NCBI RefSeq assembly: GCF_946479965.1
Contig: NZ_CAMLHX010000024.1
Location: 1 to 58,124 of the forward strand
Direction: 5' to 3'
Length of the DNA stretch: 58,124 nt
Source of the DNA: an uncultured Mucilaginibacter sp.
Lineage (GTDB): Bacteria; Bacteroidota; Bacteroidia; Sphingobacteriales; Sphingobacteriaceae
This document shows positions 8,631 through 18,534 of the stretch, in pieces. The translations under genes and the position numbers were made by a program. The notes beneath the pieces were generated by a model. It saw only the letters and a program-made list of their open reading frames with translations, did not search any database and was not told the origin of the DNA. Position 1 is the stretch's first letter. The number at the start of each line of letters is the position of its first letter.

Positions 8631-9971
8631 TCAATGCAAATCTACCGTATCTTCTTCATTTAGCAACAACTCCAACTTAACGGATTCTATGTTCTGGTCA
8701 GATTTTTTTAACACGGTAATATTGTAGCCGTTTGATTCCTTTTGCTCACCAACATCAGGTATCTTTCCGAAGATATGGCCAAGCCATCCGGATACGGTAT
8801 CAAAGTCGCCATCTTCCGGCAGATCGTGCGGCAAATGCTCATTTACGTCGTAAATAGGTGCCAAAGCATTTACTATAAACTCTCTTTCGTTTATTACCTC
8901 TACAATCGGCTTTTCCTCATCATACTCATCCTGTATCTCACCTACCAATTCCTCAACAATATCTTCCAAAGTTACCATGCCCGCTGTACCACCAAACTCA
9001 TCAGATACGATAGCTATCTGTATACGCTTCTGCTGCAACTCAGCCATCAGATCATTGATCTTTTTAGTTTCTGGAACGAAATAGGGTTTGCGAATAATAT
9101 CCTTTAAAACAATCTCTTCATTACGGGCTAACAAAGGCAAAATATCTTTAGCGTGTACTATACCTACTATCTTGTCAATCACTTCATCATATACAGGCAA
9201 TCGAGAATATCCCTCGGAAATCAGCATTTCCAATAGCTCCTCTTTCTGTGTACTTATTTCGATGCCTGATATTTTGGTACGTGGCACCATGATATTTTTT
9301 ACAACGCGTTCATTAAAATCGAATACGTTTTGAATGAGTTCGTGTTCAGATGAATCTAAGGCACCCGTCTCCCTGCCCTGTTCAAGCAGATATTGCAATT
9401 CTTCTGAACTGTGATGGGCTTCGTGCCCGGCAACCGGGTGTATGCCAAATAGTTTCAGCATAAAATTGGCAAACCCGTTTAATAACCAGATTGCAGGCCT
9501 GAAAACTATGTAAAAGAACCTAAGTGGTATAGATACCGCCATAACGGTTCGCAACGAACGCTGTATGGCTAACGACTTAGGCGCTAGCTCCCCAAAAACG
9601 ATATGAAAAATGGTAATGGTTGCAAAAGCGATAATATGGCTTGCCGTAATAACACCAGGGGCAAGGTCAATATTAAACGCTCTGAATGCGTTTACCATTA
9701 AATTAGTAACTACTTGCTCACCAACTACACCCAATCCTAACGATGCTATAGTAATGCCAAGTTGAGTAGCTGCCAGATAACCATCCAGGTTGTGCATCAT
9801 ACCGCGAGCTATTCTTGCCACGCTATTGCCCGCTTTTGCCCGTAACTCGATCTGAGATGTACGAACCTTAACCATAGCAAATTCTGCCGCAACAAAAAAG
9901 CCGTTTAAAAGAACCAGAAAAATGGTCGCGAATATGCTAAATCCGCTTATATGATAATCGCCCGGGTCCAT
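8631..9971 (-). CDS. hemolysin family / CNNM transporter with CBS pair and CorC domain
   Basis: A 446-aa membrane protein with an N-terminal CNNM (DUF21) domain of about four membrane segments (residues 10-200), two CBS domains (about 220-345) and a C-terminal CorC/HlyC domain (about 360-440). The family includes Mg2+/Co2+ exporters and CorB-like proteins. The name hemolysin is historical. GldE of gliding bacteria has the same architecture, but no gliding gene lies here. Its ATG overlaps the ppa stop codon by one base (TAATG), so the two are translationally coupled. Confidence 0.88.
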   Translation of the reverse strand: MDPGDYHISGFSIFATIFLVLLNGFFVAAEFAMVKVRTSQIELRAKAGNSVARIARGMMHNLDGYLAATQLGITIASLGLGVVGEQVVTNLMVNAFRAFNIDLAPGVITASHIIAFATITIFHIVFGELAPKSLAIQRSLRTVMAVSIPLRFFYIVFRPAIWLLNGFANFMLKLFGIHPVAGHEAHHSSEELQYLLEQGRETGALDSSEHELIQNVFDFNERVVKNIMVPRTKISGIEISTQKEELLEMLISEGYSRLPVYDEVIDKIVGIVHAKDILPLLARNEEIVLKDIIRKPYFVPETKKINDLMAELQQKRIQIAIVSDEFGGTAGMVTLEDIVEELVGEIQDEYDEEKPIVEVINEREFIVNALAPIYDVNEHLPHDLPEDGDFDTVSGWLGHIFGKIPDVGEQKESNGYNITVLKKSDQNIESVKLELLLNEEDTVDLH

Positions 9972-10522
9972 TAAATATTTATTGGTGAAGGAAAGGTAGA
10001 CTGGTAAAGCTCAAGGCTCTCTGTAATTACCTTATGCGCATACCGTTTACCCAACATATGTTCAATGGTAACGTTTTTACCCTCCAGCTTTTTATAGTCT
10101 TTAAAGAAACGTACTATCTCCGTCATGGCATGTGGCGGCAACTCATTAAGATCATTGATGTAATTTACCGACATATCATTTTTTGCTACCGCGATAATTT
10201 TGTCGTCCTGCTCGCCATTGTCAACCATGTGCATAACACCGATAACTTTAGCTTCGATCATTGACATCGGGAAAACATCAATAGAGCATAGTACCAAAAT
10301 ATCCAACGGATCCTTGTCATCGCAATAAGTTTGCGGGATGAAGCCATAATTGGCAGGATACATTACTGACGAAAATAAAACCCTATCTAATTTAAGTAAG
10401 CCGGATTCCTTGTCAATTTCGTATTTAGCCTTTGAGCCTTTTGGTATCTCAATTATAGCATTAACAATTTCAGGAACGTTTTCGCCAGTAGAAACCTGGT
10501 GCCATGGGTGGAGTGTAGCCAT
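9971..10522 (-). CDS. ppa: inorganic pyrophosphatase
   Basis: A 183-aa family I soluble pyrophosphatase that hydrolyses PPi to two phosphates. The metal-binding signature [10 protein letters not shown] is present near residue 66, and the substrate-binding YPANYGFIP block precedes it. Length is typical. It lies 5 bp downstream of dedA and overlaps the CNNM gene by one base. Confidence 0.95.
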   Translation of the reverse strand: MATLHPWHQVSTGENVPEIVNAIIEIPKGSKAKYEIDKESGLLKLDRVLFSSVMYPANYGFIPQTYCDDKDPLDILVLCSIDVFPMSMIEAKVIGVMHMVDNGEQDDKIIAVAKNDMSVNYINDLNELPPHAMTEIVRFFKDYKKLEGKNVTIEHMLGKRYAHKVITESLELYQSTFPSPINI

Positions 10523-10527
10523 ATATA

Positions 10528-11169
10528 TTATTTATGTTTTTCAGCGCTTGCTTTCTTTCTTTTAAAAAAAGCTATTAGCAGCGGTATTGATGTAATAACT
10601 ATGAGCCCTAATATAACATATTCAAGGTAATCATTCAACTGAGGATACTTTCGCCCTAAAAAATATCCGGACAAAATAAAGGTGCATGTCCACGCAATAC
10701 CGCCAGCCAGATTGTATATCGTAAATTTTTTAAAATCAACCTTAACAACCCCTGCAAAGATAGGTGCAAAAGTTCTTATTATAGGGAAAAATCTTCCCAA
10801 AACTAATGCCATACCGCCATGCTTATTGTAAAATTCTTCGGCAACTGTTATATAACGTTTTTTGAAGAAAAGAGATTCGTCTTTTTTGAAGAGCATCGGC
10901 CCAGTGCGATAGCCAAACCAATAGCCCGTGTAATTGCCTAAAACACCCGCCGCCGTAACTGAAAAAAGTAGAGGAACTAATTGCACATCTATCCTGCCAG
11001 ATGCGCACAGCAATCCGGCCATGAATAAAAGATAGTCTCCGGGTAAGAAAAACCCGAAGAACAAACCTGTTTCTGCATATACCACAATCAGTAAAAAGTA
11101 AAACCCTCCCTTACTTAATATAGAATTAGCATCGGTTAAGTTTTGTAGGTATTCCCAAAAGTTTTCCAT
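10528..11169 (-). CDS. DedA family membrane protein
   Basis: A 213-aa inner-membrane protein with four to five hydrophobic segments and the DedA/SNARE-associated (VTT) domain. The signature blocks [13 protein letters not shown] and [17 protein letters not shown] match the family's PxxPxE-like and FxRxxPxxR regions. DedA proteins act in membrane homeostasis, and some recycle undecaprenyl phosphate or other lipid carriers. It is the first gene of the operon dedA-ppa-CNNM-rsmE-DUF4159-biotin carrier, 62 bp after nuoN. Confidence 0.88.
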   Translation of the reverse strand: MENFWEYLQNLTDANSILSKGGFYFLLIVVYAETGLFFGFFLPGDYLLFMAGLLCASGRIDVQLVPLLFSVTAAGVLGNYTGYWFGYRTGPMLFKKDESLFFKKRYITVAEEFYNKHGGMALVLGRFFPIIRTFAPIFAGVVKVDFKKFTIYNLAGGIAWTCTFILSGYFLGRKYPQLNDYLEYVILGLIVITSIPLLIAFFKRKKASAEKHK

Positions 11170-11174
11170 TAACT

Positions 11175-11196
11175 ATATTTGTAAAACTACAAATAT
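11175..11196. promoter_or_regulatory. AT-rich dyad in front of dedA
   Basis: ATATTTGTA (11175-11183) and TACAAATAT (11188-11196) form a 9-bp perfect inverted repeat with a 4-bp spacer, 6 bp upstream of the dedA ATG. Each arm contains ATTTG, so the dyad overlaps a possible -7 element (minus-strand TAATATTTG). It could be an operator or a weak terminator for nuoN. Confidence 0.5.
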
Positions 11197-11231
11197 TAAA
11201 TCAATTAGATAGGGGTTTTGGTTTTAATGAA

Positions 11232-12608
11232 TTAAATGAGATGCGATATCAGGTCGGGAAATATTCCTATAACCACCGTAGCAATAGCTGCAATTGCAAA
11301 AACAAAAACATAATTACCAGGCACTATCACAGCCGTACGCTCGCTATTGCGGAAATACATTGCAATAATAACCCTGAAATAATAGAATATACTGATAATG
11401 GCGTTTATAACAGCCAACACGGTAAGCCATACCTGCCACTTGCTTATAGCGGTGCTAAACATGTAAAATTTACCTATAAAGCCTGCGGTTAACGGAATGC
11501 CTGCCAATGAAAGCATAGCTACAGTTAATACCAAAGCTAAAAACGGGTTCGTTCTTCCCAAGCCATTAAAGCTGTCAAAATTGTCGCTGCTTGTTTGCTG
11601 CTGCACCAATATAAGGGCACCGAACGCAATTATTGAAGCTATTGAATAGGCGCTGCCATAAACAAATATCGAAACCGCTGAGCTCCCACCCAAGGCAATT
11701 ATTGCAAAGAGCATGTAACCCGCGTGCGAAATGCTTGAATAAGCGAGCATGCGTTTAAAGCTTTGCTGATATAATGCAGTTATATTTCCGATAAACAGGG
11801 TGAGAATGATAATGATTGATAAAGGTTGCATCCAAAAGCCACTTGCCACGCCGAATGAAACCGAAAACAAACGGTAAAATGCCGCAAATCCGGCTACCTT
11901 AACAACAGTAGACATAAACGCAGTAATGAGGGTTGGAGAACCTTCGTATACGTCGGGCGTCCAGAAGTGGAAGGGTGCGGCGCCAACTTTAAAGCAAAGA
12001 CCAATTAAAATCAGCATCATACCGGTGAATGACAACCAATCTATATGCGTGTCGTGTGACATCCATTTACCGATCTCCTCCAAATTAAAAGACCCGGACG
12101 CTCCGTAAATCAAAGTAATACCAAACAGCAAAAATCCTGTTGAAAATGCTCCCATTAAAAAGTACTTCAACGCGGCCTCATTCGAAGCGAAATCACGCTT
12201 CTTGATACCTGCCAGAATGTATAAACTTACAGACATGATCTCGATACCGATAAACAGCATTGATAAATTATAGTACGACACCATTACGATAATACCGGCA
12301 AGCGAGAACAAAATAACCGCATAATACTCGGCTACGTGCGAGCTTATACGTTCAAAATAATCTTTTGAAAGCAGGAGGATCAAGATGGTTGAAAGTATAG
12401 CAACTGATGAAAAAACTACCGAGAAATTGTTAAACAACATCATACCGCTGTAGATCGGTGTAGCACCATCATTCCAATGACCTAAAGCCAATCCGAATGC
12501 GGCCAATAATCCGATTATGGTAACAGGTAGCAGTGCTTTCTGCATTTTATACAGGCCCAGGTATAGCAGCACAATAGGTAAAACAGATATAACTATTAGA
12601 GTATTCAT
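11232..12608 (-). CDS. nuoN: NADH-quinone oxidoreductase subunit N
   Basis: A 458-aa antiporter-like membrane subunit of respiratory complex I with about 14 membrane helices. It forms one of the three proton channels. The conserved segment PFHFWTPDVYEGSP (near residue 215) and the Lys-containing STVVKVAGF helix are present. It is the last gene of the nuo operon and lies 6 bp after nuoM. Length is normal. Confidence 0.95.
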   Translation of the reverse strand: MNTLIVISVLPIVLLYLGLYKMQKALLPVTIIGLLAAFGLALGHWNDGATPIYSGMMLFNNFSVVFSSVAILSTILILLLSKDYFERISSHVAEYYAVILFSLAGIIVMVSYYNLSMLFIGIEIMSVSLYILAGIKKRDFASNEAALKYFLMGAFSTGFLLFGITLIYGASGSFNLEEIGKWMSHDTHIDWLSFTGMMLILIGLCFKVGAAPFHFWTPDVYEGSPTLITAFMSTVVKVAGFAAFYRLFSVSFGVASGFWMQPLSIIIILTLFIGNITALYQQSFKRMLAYSSISHAGYMLFAIIALGGSSAVSIFVYGSAYSIASIIAFGALILVQQQTSSDNFDSFNGLGRTNPFLALVLTVAMLSLAGIPLTAGFIGKFYMFSTAISKWQVWLTVLAVINAIISIFYYFRVIIAMYFRNSERTAVIVPGNYVFVFAIAAIATVVIGIFPDLISHLI

Positions 12609-12614
12609 ATTAAA

Positions 12615-14063
12615 CTACCTGAGATTTATTGTTTTTATCAAATTGTTCACCGCAGCTTCTGACAGGTGTAAAATAGGCTGCGGATAAACACCGATGCCAA
12701 TTATTAAAAAGCAAATTATACCAAGCGCTATAGCTTCTGAGCCTTTAACATCTGCAAAGACAGAAGTTAAAGCATTGGCTTCGCCCTGCATTACATTTTT
12801 GTACATGCGCAGCATGTACACAGCTCCAAATATGATAGTTAAACCGGCAATTGCGGCCAACCATATATTATACTGATAAACGCCGTTCAGCAATAAAAAT
12901 TCGCCTATAAAACCATTGGTAAGCGGTAAGGCCACTGTGCCTAATACGATAATAAGAAACGCGATAGAAAAAACAGGTGCTGATTTAGCTATGCCACCTA
13001 ATTGAGAAAGATCCCGGGTATTTAAACGACGACTGATGATATCCCATATAAAGAACATGCCGACAACGTTGATACCGTGACTGAGCATCTGTATCATTGC
13101 CCCTTGCAAACCTTGTATGTTCCAAGCAAATATACCTGCCGCTATAAGACCAACGTGCGCTATTGATGAATAGGCTACTAAACGCTTACCATCTGTTTGG
13201 GTAAACGCGATTATTGATGCGTATACAATACCAACTACTGACAGTATGATAGTTAAATTTTGCCATTCAAAAGCACTTATAGGTGCATTAGGAATCAACC
13301 ATCTGATAACGCCGTAAACACCCATTTTTAGCATAATACCTGATAGCATCATGGTACCCGCGGAAGGCGCCTCGGTATAAGTATCCGGTTGCCACGTATG
13401 GAAGGGAAATACAGGCATCTTAATCGCAAATGCCAGGAAGAATGCCCAAAATACCCAAACCTGCTGATTGTGACTTAAACCGGCGTGATAAAAACTATCA
13501 AGGCTGTAAAGTTTATCAGGAGTTAACGAATACAGATAAATTATGGCCACCAACATAAATAGCGAACCGGCGAACGTATAGATAAAAAACTTAATGGTTA
13601 TGCGAATGCGATTCTCGCCCCCCCATAACGCGCAGATAAAGTAGATAGGTATTAGCGCTGCTTCCCATCCAACGTAAAACAGAAATCCGTCTAATGCTGT
13701 AAACACTATTAACATGGCAGCTTGCATAAACAATATCAGTGCATAAAATACGCCGGCATTTTTATAACTATGCTGATATGTTGTAAGGATAATTAGTGGA
13801 ACTAATACAGTGGTTAACAACACCATTATCATACTAATACCATCAATACCTGCGGTAAAATAAATGCCTAAACGTGATATCCAGGGCACGTCAATTTTAA
13901 ACTGAGTGCTGGCATCTGGCACAAAATTGCTTAAGAAAAACAGGGCAACTGCCAGTTCAACAACCGAGAAAAATAAAGCGGCGTGTTTAGCTGTTTCGTT
14001 TTTAAGGAACAGCACAGCAAGCGCTGCAATTACCGGCAAAAATATAAGTATACTAACAGTCAT
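12615..14063 (-). CDS. nuoM: NADH-quinone oxidoreductase subunit M
   Basis: A 482-aa antiporter-like subunit of complex I with about 14 membrane helices. The conserved glutamate helix (VGWEAALIPIYFI, near residue 130) and the segment PFHTWQPDTYTEAPSAGTMM (near 220) identify NuoM rather than NuoL or NuoN. It lies between nuoL (1 bp away) and nuoN (6 bp away) in the usual order. Confidence 0.95.
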   Translation of the reverse strand: MTVSILIFLPVIAALAVLFLKNETAKHAALFFSVVELAVALFFLSNFVPDASTQFKIDVPWISRLGIYFTAGIDGISMIMVLLTTVLVPLIILTTYQHSYKNAGVFYALILFMQAAMLIVFTALDGFLFYVGWEAALIPIYFICALWGGENRIRITIKFFIYTFAGSLFMLVAIIYLYSLTPDKLYSLDSFYHAGLSHNQQVWVFWAFFLAFAIKMPVFPFHTWQPDTYTEAPSAGTMMLSGIMLKMGVYGVIRWLIPNAPISAFEWQNLTIILSVVGIVYASIIAFTQTDGKRLVAYSSIAHVGLIAAGIFAWNIQGLQGAMIQMLSHGINVVGMFFIWDIISRRLNTRDLSQLGGIAKSAPVFSIAFLIIVLGTVALPLTNGFIGEFLLLNGVYQYNIWLAAIAGLTIIFGAVYMLRMYKNVMQGEANALTSVFADVKGSEAIALGIICFLIIGIGVYPQPILHLSEAAVNNLIKTINLR

Positions 14064-14064
14064 T

Positions 14065-15972
14065 TTAAATTACACTTGTTAAGCTATATAGCAAAATGGC
14101 AATAATGCCCGCTACCATCATAAATATGTAGAAACCAACATTACCCGCCTGCAACAATCTAAAGCTCTTGCTGGCTTCAATAGTCCCCTTGCCTAAACTG
14201 TTCACAATGCCATCAATACCTAACTTGTCAACCGCCTTATAGAAAAATACGGAAAGGGCATCCAACGGCTTGCGAATAATGGCATCATATAGTTCATCAA
14301 CATAAAATTTGTTGTATGATAAGCCTGCTAAAGCGGGGCGTTTTTCGGTATCAGCTACAGGAACATGCGCGCCTTTAACGTATCTCGAATAAGCATATGC
14401 CATAGCAATTAAAGCGCCGCCAACTGAAAGTCCCATCAACAACCATTCTGTACTGTGGCTTAACTCATGCTCGCCCAATAATTTGTGCGATGCCTCAAAA
14501 ACCGGTGTTAAGTAGGCGTTTAATTCGTGATGGCCACCCATTACGGCAGGCACACCTATTATACCGCCAACCATTGATAAAACAGCTAGCACGATCAAAG
14601 GGATAGTCATGCTTGCAGGCGACTCATGTAAATGGTGCTCCTGCTCATGTGTACCCCTAAATTTACCCCAAAAGGTTAGATACATCATGCGGAACATGTA
14701 GAATGAGGTTAACATAGCAGTAATAACGCCTATTACGTAATACATAGGGTTATGAGCATAAGCTGCAGCTAAAATTTCGTCTTTTGAAAAGAAGCCCGAG
14801 AAAGGAGGAATACCTGCTATAGCAATAGTGCCAATCAGCATGGTGATAAATGTAATTTTTATCTTGCCTTTTAAGCCGCCCATTTTACGCATATCCTGCT
14901 CGCCGCTCATGGCGTGAATAACAGAGCCAGCGCCAAGGAACAATAAGGCTTTGAAAAACGCATGGGTTAATACGTGGAAGAATGAGCCTGTAAATGCTCC
15001 CACTCCTAAACCTAAAAACATATAGCCCAATTGAGATACTGTTGAGTACGCCAACACCTTTTTAATATCTGTTTGTGTAAGCGCTATTAATGCTGCAAAC
15101 AAAGCTGTAGCTAAGCCTACTATGGCAACTACTTCCAGTGTTTCCGGCGCCATTGTAAATAAAATATTGGAGCGGGCTATCATGTAGATACCTGCTGTAA
15201 CCATTGTCGCGGCGTGTATTAATGCAGACACGGGTGTGGGTCCAGCCATCGCATCTGGTAGCCAGGTAAATAATGGCAACTGCGCCGATTTACCGGTTGC
15301 TCCCACAAATAGTAATATGGTGATCAGCACAAATGGTGCACTACCAGCACCCATTGTGGCAGCTTTGCCAAATACATCAGCGAAGTTGATACTACCAAAT
15401 GATGTAAATATCAAGAATACAGCGATTAGGAAACCTAGGTCGCCCACACGGTTCATGATGAAAGCTTTTTTAGCAGCATCGGCGTAGCTGGCATTGGTAT
15501 ACCAAAAGCCAATAAGGAGGTACGAGCATAAACCAACACCTTCCCAACCGATGAACATGATAAGGTAGTTAGAACCCATCACCAACAGTAGCATGAAAAA
15601 TACGAACAGGTTCAGATAAGAAAAGAATTTACCAAAACCGGCATCATCATGCATATAGCCTGTTGAGTACAGGTGAATTAAAAATCCTACTCCTGTTATT
15701 ATCAGCAGCATAATAGAACTTAACTGATCAACCAGGAAAGAAAAACTTACATTCAATGAGCCCACGCTGAACCACGTAAACAGATCTACATTGATAGGTA
15801 CACCAGTAGATTTTATTTGAAAAAAGGCAGCAATACTTAAACCGAATGATGCCAGTATCACTAAACTGCCAATTGCGCCGATAATACCTTTTGATAATGT
15901 ATTACGACCGATGCCATTAATAACAAAGCCCAGCAACGGTAATAAAGGAATAAGCCAGATATATTTATCCAT
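14065..15972 (-). CDS. nuoL: NADH-quinone oxidoreductase subunit L
   Basis: A 635-aa membrane subunit, the most distal proton channel of complex I. It has the NuoL-specific block MFIGWEGVGLCSYLLIGF (near residue 138), the segment LPDAMAGPTPVSALIHAATM (near 240), and a C-terminal extension that forms the lateral helix HL. The length is standard. A 100-bp spacer with repeat phrases separates it from nuoK, so this is one of the few loose junctions within the operon. Confidence 0.96.
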   Translation of the reverse strand: MDKYIWLIPLLPLLGFVINGIGRNTLSKGIIGAIGSLVILASFGLSIAAFFQIKSTGVPINVDLFTWFSVGSLNVSFSFLVDQLSSIMLLIITGVGFLIHLYSTGYMHDDAGFGKFFSYLNLFVFFMLLLVMGSNYLIMFIGWEGVGLCSYLLIGFWYTNASYADAAKKAFIMNRVGDLGFLIAVFLIFTSFGSINFADVFGKAATMGAGSAPFVLITILLFVGATGKSAQLPLFTWLPDAMAGPTPVSALIHAATMVTAGIYMIARSNILFTMAPETLEVVAIVGLATALFAALIALTQTDIKKVLAYSTVSQLGYMFLGLGVGAFTGSFFHVLTHAFFKALLFLGAGSVIHAMSGEQDMRKMGGLKGKIKITFITMLIGTIAIAGIPPFSGFFSKDEILAAAYAHNPMYYVIGVITAMLTSFYMFRMMYLTFWGKFRGTHEQEHHLHESPASMTIPLIVLAVLSMVGGIIGVPAVMGGHHELNAYLTPVFEASHKLLGEHELSHSTEWLLMGLSVGGALIAMAYAYSRYVKGAHVPVADTEKRPALAGLSYNKFYVDELYDAIIRKPLDALSVFFYKAVDKLGIDGIVNSLGKGTIEASKSFRLLQAGNVGFYIFMMVAGIIAILLYSLTSVI

Positions 15973-15981
15973 TTTAAAAGT

Positions 15982-16068
15982 CGTACATTTTGACGTTGTA
16001 CGCTATACGTTTTTCTTATATATATTGATAATTCTCAAATTCGAAATTGAACATCCGAAATTCGAAAT
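15982..16068. repeat. phrase-type repeats in the nuoK-nuoL spacer
   Basis: The spacer holds two phrase repeats. GTACATTTTGACGTTGTAC (15982-16000) carries inverted GTAC ends and is followed by CTATACG. At 16041-16068 a word CGAAATTGAACAT is followed by CGAAAT repeats. The second phrase recurs in inverted orientation at 51278-51304 with 24 of 27 bases identical. Confidence 0.75.
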
Positions 16069-16072
16069 CATC

Positions 16073-16402
16073 TTACCATTTCAATCTATTCAGCACGTTA
16101 ATATCTACCGAGTTGGTGTTGCGATAAATCATCACTATAATAGCCAGTCCAACTGCAACTTCGGCAGCGGCCAGTGCCATAATAAAAAACACGAACACTT
16201 GTCCTGCCGCATCGCCGCGATAAACCGAAAACGCTGTAAGCAACAAGTTAACCGAATTCAGCATCAGCTCAATAGACATGAAGATCACTATAGCGTTACG
16301 ACGTAACAGAACGCCCATAACACCAATTGAAAATATGATAGCGCTTAATAAAATGTAGTGATTAAGCGGAACGCCAAGCATAGTATTTGTTAAACTTTCC
16401 AT
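16073..16402 (-). CDS. nuoK: NADH-quinone oxidoreductase subunit K
   Basis: A 109-aa subunit with three membrane helices. The conserved proton-path glutamate is visible in [15 protein letters not shown] (near residue 41) and a second one in [12 protein letters not shown] (near 77). It is the homologue of mitochondrial ND4L. It lies 1 bp after nuoJ. Confidence 0.95.
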   Translation of the reverse strand: MESLTNTMLGVPLNHYILLSAIIFSIGVMGVLLRRNAIVIFMSIELMLNSVNLLLTAFSVYRGDAAGQVFVFFIMALAAAEVAVGLAIIVMIYRNTNSVDINVLNRLKW

Positions 16403-16403
16403 A

Positions 16404-16907
16404 TTATGCTGCTTTTGGGTCTTTATCTTTTGTTGCTAATAAAACTGCTCCCACCATTGCTGATAATAGCAATATAGAGGCGATCTCAAATGGCAATAAA
16501 TATTCGTTGAATAGGATTTTTCCGAGGTTTTTAACTAAACCCAGACCAGGGTTTTTCATTAATACCGGGTTTGATGCACCTAAGGCTTTTATAGAAGCTA
16601 CTATAGTAACAAGGAAACATCCGCCACCAATAACCGCGGCAATTTTTACAAAGTTTGATTTTGCAGGTTCAGAATCCTCATTTAAATTTATGAGCATCAG
16701 CGTATATAAAAACAGCACCAGTATAGCCCCCATGTAAACAATGAAGTTCACCACCGCTAAAAATTGCGCGTTCAGTAAAATATAATGGATAGTGAACGTA
16801 AAAAAGGTAAGTATAAGATACAATATACTATGCACCGGGTTTTTTGCGCTGATTACCAAAATGGCAAAACAGATAGATAAAAACGCTACAATGTAAAATG
16901 GATTCAT
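16404..16907 (-). CDS. nuoJ: NADH-quinone oxidoreductase subunit J
   Basis: A 167-aa membrane subunit with five hydrophobic helices, the ND6 homologue. The characteristic third helix [20 protein letters not shown], which carries the pi-bulge region, is present near residue 53. It sits 60 bp after nuoI and 1 bp before nuoK. Confidence 0.94.
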   Translation of the reverse strand: MNPFYIVAFLSICFAILVISAKNPVHSILYLILTFFTFTIHYILLNAQFLAVVNFIVYMGAILVLFLYTLMLINLNEDSEPAKSNFVKIAAVIGGGCFLVTIVASIKALGASNPVLMKNPGLGLVKNLGKILFNEYLLPFEIASILLLSAMVGAVLLATKDKDPKAA

Positions 16908-16967
16908 GGTTATCTATTAACGTACCTTATACCCTAAAAAAAGGTTGGGCAAAGGTATAAAACTTCT

Positions 16968-17480
16968 TTATTGATTTAACGGGGCCTCTACTAATTTGTC
17001 TTTACCGTAAATAAAATCCTTACGCAAATAATCAGAAGGCACGATATCGCCATCCAAGTATATCGCTTCTTTAGGGCAAGCTTCCTCACACAATCCGCAG
17101 AAAATGCAACGTAGCATGTTTATCTCATAAACAGCAGCATATTTCTCTTCGCGATACAAATGCTCTTCACCTTTTTGGCGCTCAGCAGCAATCATGGTAA
17201 TAGCTTCAGCCGGGCATGATAGGGCGCATAAGCCGCAAGCGGTGCAACGCTCTTTACCATCCTCGTCACGCTTAAGTGAGTGCATGCCCCTGAAATTTTC
17301 AGAGAACTCACGCTTTTGTTCCGGATATTGGATGGTTACATCGCCTTTAGCAAAAACAACTTTCAGAAAGTGTTTCATCGTAATGGCCAAACCTTTCACA
17401 ATGGCAGGCAGGTAAGCACGCTCTAAAAAATTAAGCGGCTTTGATTCCAGTACCTTTCTTTTATTACTTAATGGTTCCAT
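16968..17480 (-). CDS. nuoI: NADH-quinone oxidoreductase subunit I
   Basis: A 170-aa ferredoxin-like subunit of the hydrophilic arm. Two [4Fe-4S] motifs, CTACGLCALSCP (near residue 80) and CIFCGLCEEACP (near 125), bind clusters N6a and N6b, which pass electrons to N2. An N-terminal amphipathic stretch anchors it to the membrane arm. Its ATG is 1 bp after the nuoH stop codon. Confidence 0.96.
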   Translation of the reverse strand: MEPLSNKRKVLESKPLNFLERAYLPAIVKGLAITMKHFLKVVFAKGDVTIQYPEQKREFSENFRGMHSLKRDEDGKERCTACGLCALSCPAEAITMIAAERQKGEEHLYREEKYAAVYEINMLRCIFCGLCEEACPKEAIYLDGDIVPSDYLRKDFIYGKDKLVEAPLNQ

Positions 17481-17481
17481 A

Positions 17482-18534
17482 TTATCCTCTAATAAAAGTC
17501 ATCCACAATCCTGTTATAATAATATTTGCTATGGCTAAAGGTATCAATGATTTCCAGCCAAGATCCATCAATTGGTCATAACGGAAACGCGGTATAGTCC
17601 ACCTTACCCACATAAAGAAGAAGATGAAACCAAATATTTTGCCGAACAGTAATACCACACCCAAAATTACAGATACGTTGGTACCGGCGTTAGCTGCAAC
17701 CCAATCCATAAACGGATAGTTGTAACCACCAAAATATAGCGTAGCCATTACCGCCGATGATATGAACATATTGATGTACTCGGCAAACAGGTAAAAGCCC
17801 AGTTTCATTGACGAGTACTCGGTATGATAACCACCTACTAACTCAGTTTCACACTCAGGTAAATCGAATGGTGAGCGGTTAGTTTCAGCGAATGCACAAA
17901 TTATAAACAGCAAGAATCCCAAAGGCTGTTTGAATACAAACCAAGTTGGGTAATTATCGGCCCAGAAACCATGCTGCTGCCCTGCAATTTCGCCAAGACT
18001 CATAGTACCCGTAACCATTATCAAAGCGATGATGGAAAGACCCATTGAAATTTCGTAACTGATATTTTGTGATGCAGCCCGGATAGCTCCTAACAATGAG
18101 TACTTGTTGTTTGATGCCCAACCACCAATCATGATGCCGTAAACACCTAATGATACTACACCAAAAATGTACAGTATGCCAACGTTGATATCAGTAACCT
18201 GCAGATCAATGACTGTTGATCCAATAGTAAGCTTCTGTCCCCATGGAATAACAGCCGATGCAATACATGCTGTAAAAATAGCCAGAGAGGGCCCTACAAT
18301 AAACAGGAAGCCTGTAGAGTTGGTTGGGATGATCTCTTCTTTTAAAAACATTTTACCACCATCGGCAAGCGGTTGCAATATACCCCAGGGGCCAGCGCGG
18401 TTAGGGCCAACCCTATCCTGAAAAAAAGCGGCAAGCTTACGCTCTGCGTAGGTAGAATACATCGCCACTACCAAACTAATAGCGAAGATGATCACTATCA
18501 GCGTAAATTTTATTAGGATGTCAGTTAGTTCCAT
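17482..18534 (-). CDS. nuoH: NADH-quinone oxidoreductase subunit H
   Basis: A 350-aa membrane subunit with eight helices that forms much of the quinone-binding chamber. The signature segments YAERKLAAFFQDRVGPNRAG (near residue 29) and ETNRSPFDLPECETELVGGY (near 217, the acidic E-channel loop) are intact. Its start overlaps the nuoG stop by one base. Confidence 0.96.
   Translation of the reverse strand: MELTDILIKFTLIVIIFAISLVVAMYSTYAERKLAAFFQDRVGPNRAGPWGILQPLADGGKMFLKEEIIPTNSTGFLFIVGPSLAIFTACIASAVIPWGQKLTIGSTVIDLQVTDINVGILYIFGVVSLGVYGIMIGGWASNNKYSLLGAIRAASQNISYEISMGLSIIALIMVTGTMSLGEIAGQQHGFWADNYPTWFVFKQPLGFLLFIICAFAETNRSPFDLPECETELVGGYHTEYSSMKLGFYLFAEYINMFISSAVMATLYFGGYNYPFMDWVAANAGTNVSVILGVVLLFGKIFGFIFFFMWVRWTIPRFRYDQLMDLGWKSLIPLAIANIIITGLWMTFIRG

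Noticed and set aside
8631..9971. toxin (hemolysin)
   Set aside because: The name is historical. The CNNM-CBS-CorC architecture indicates an ion transporter or regulator.
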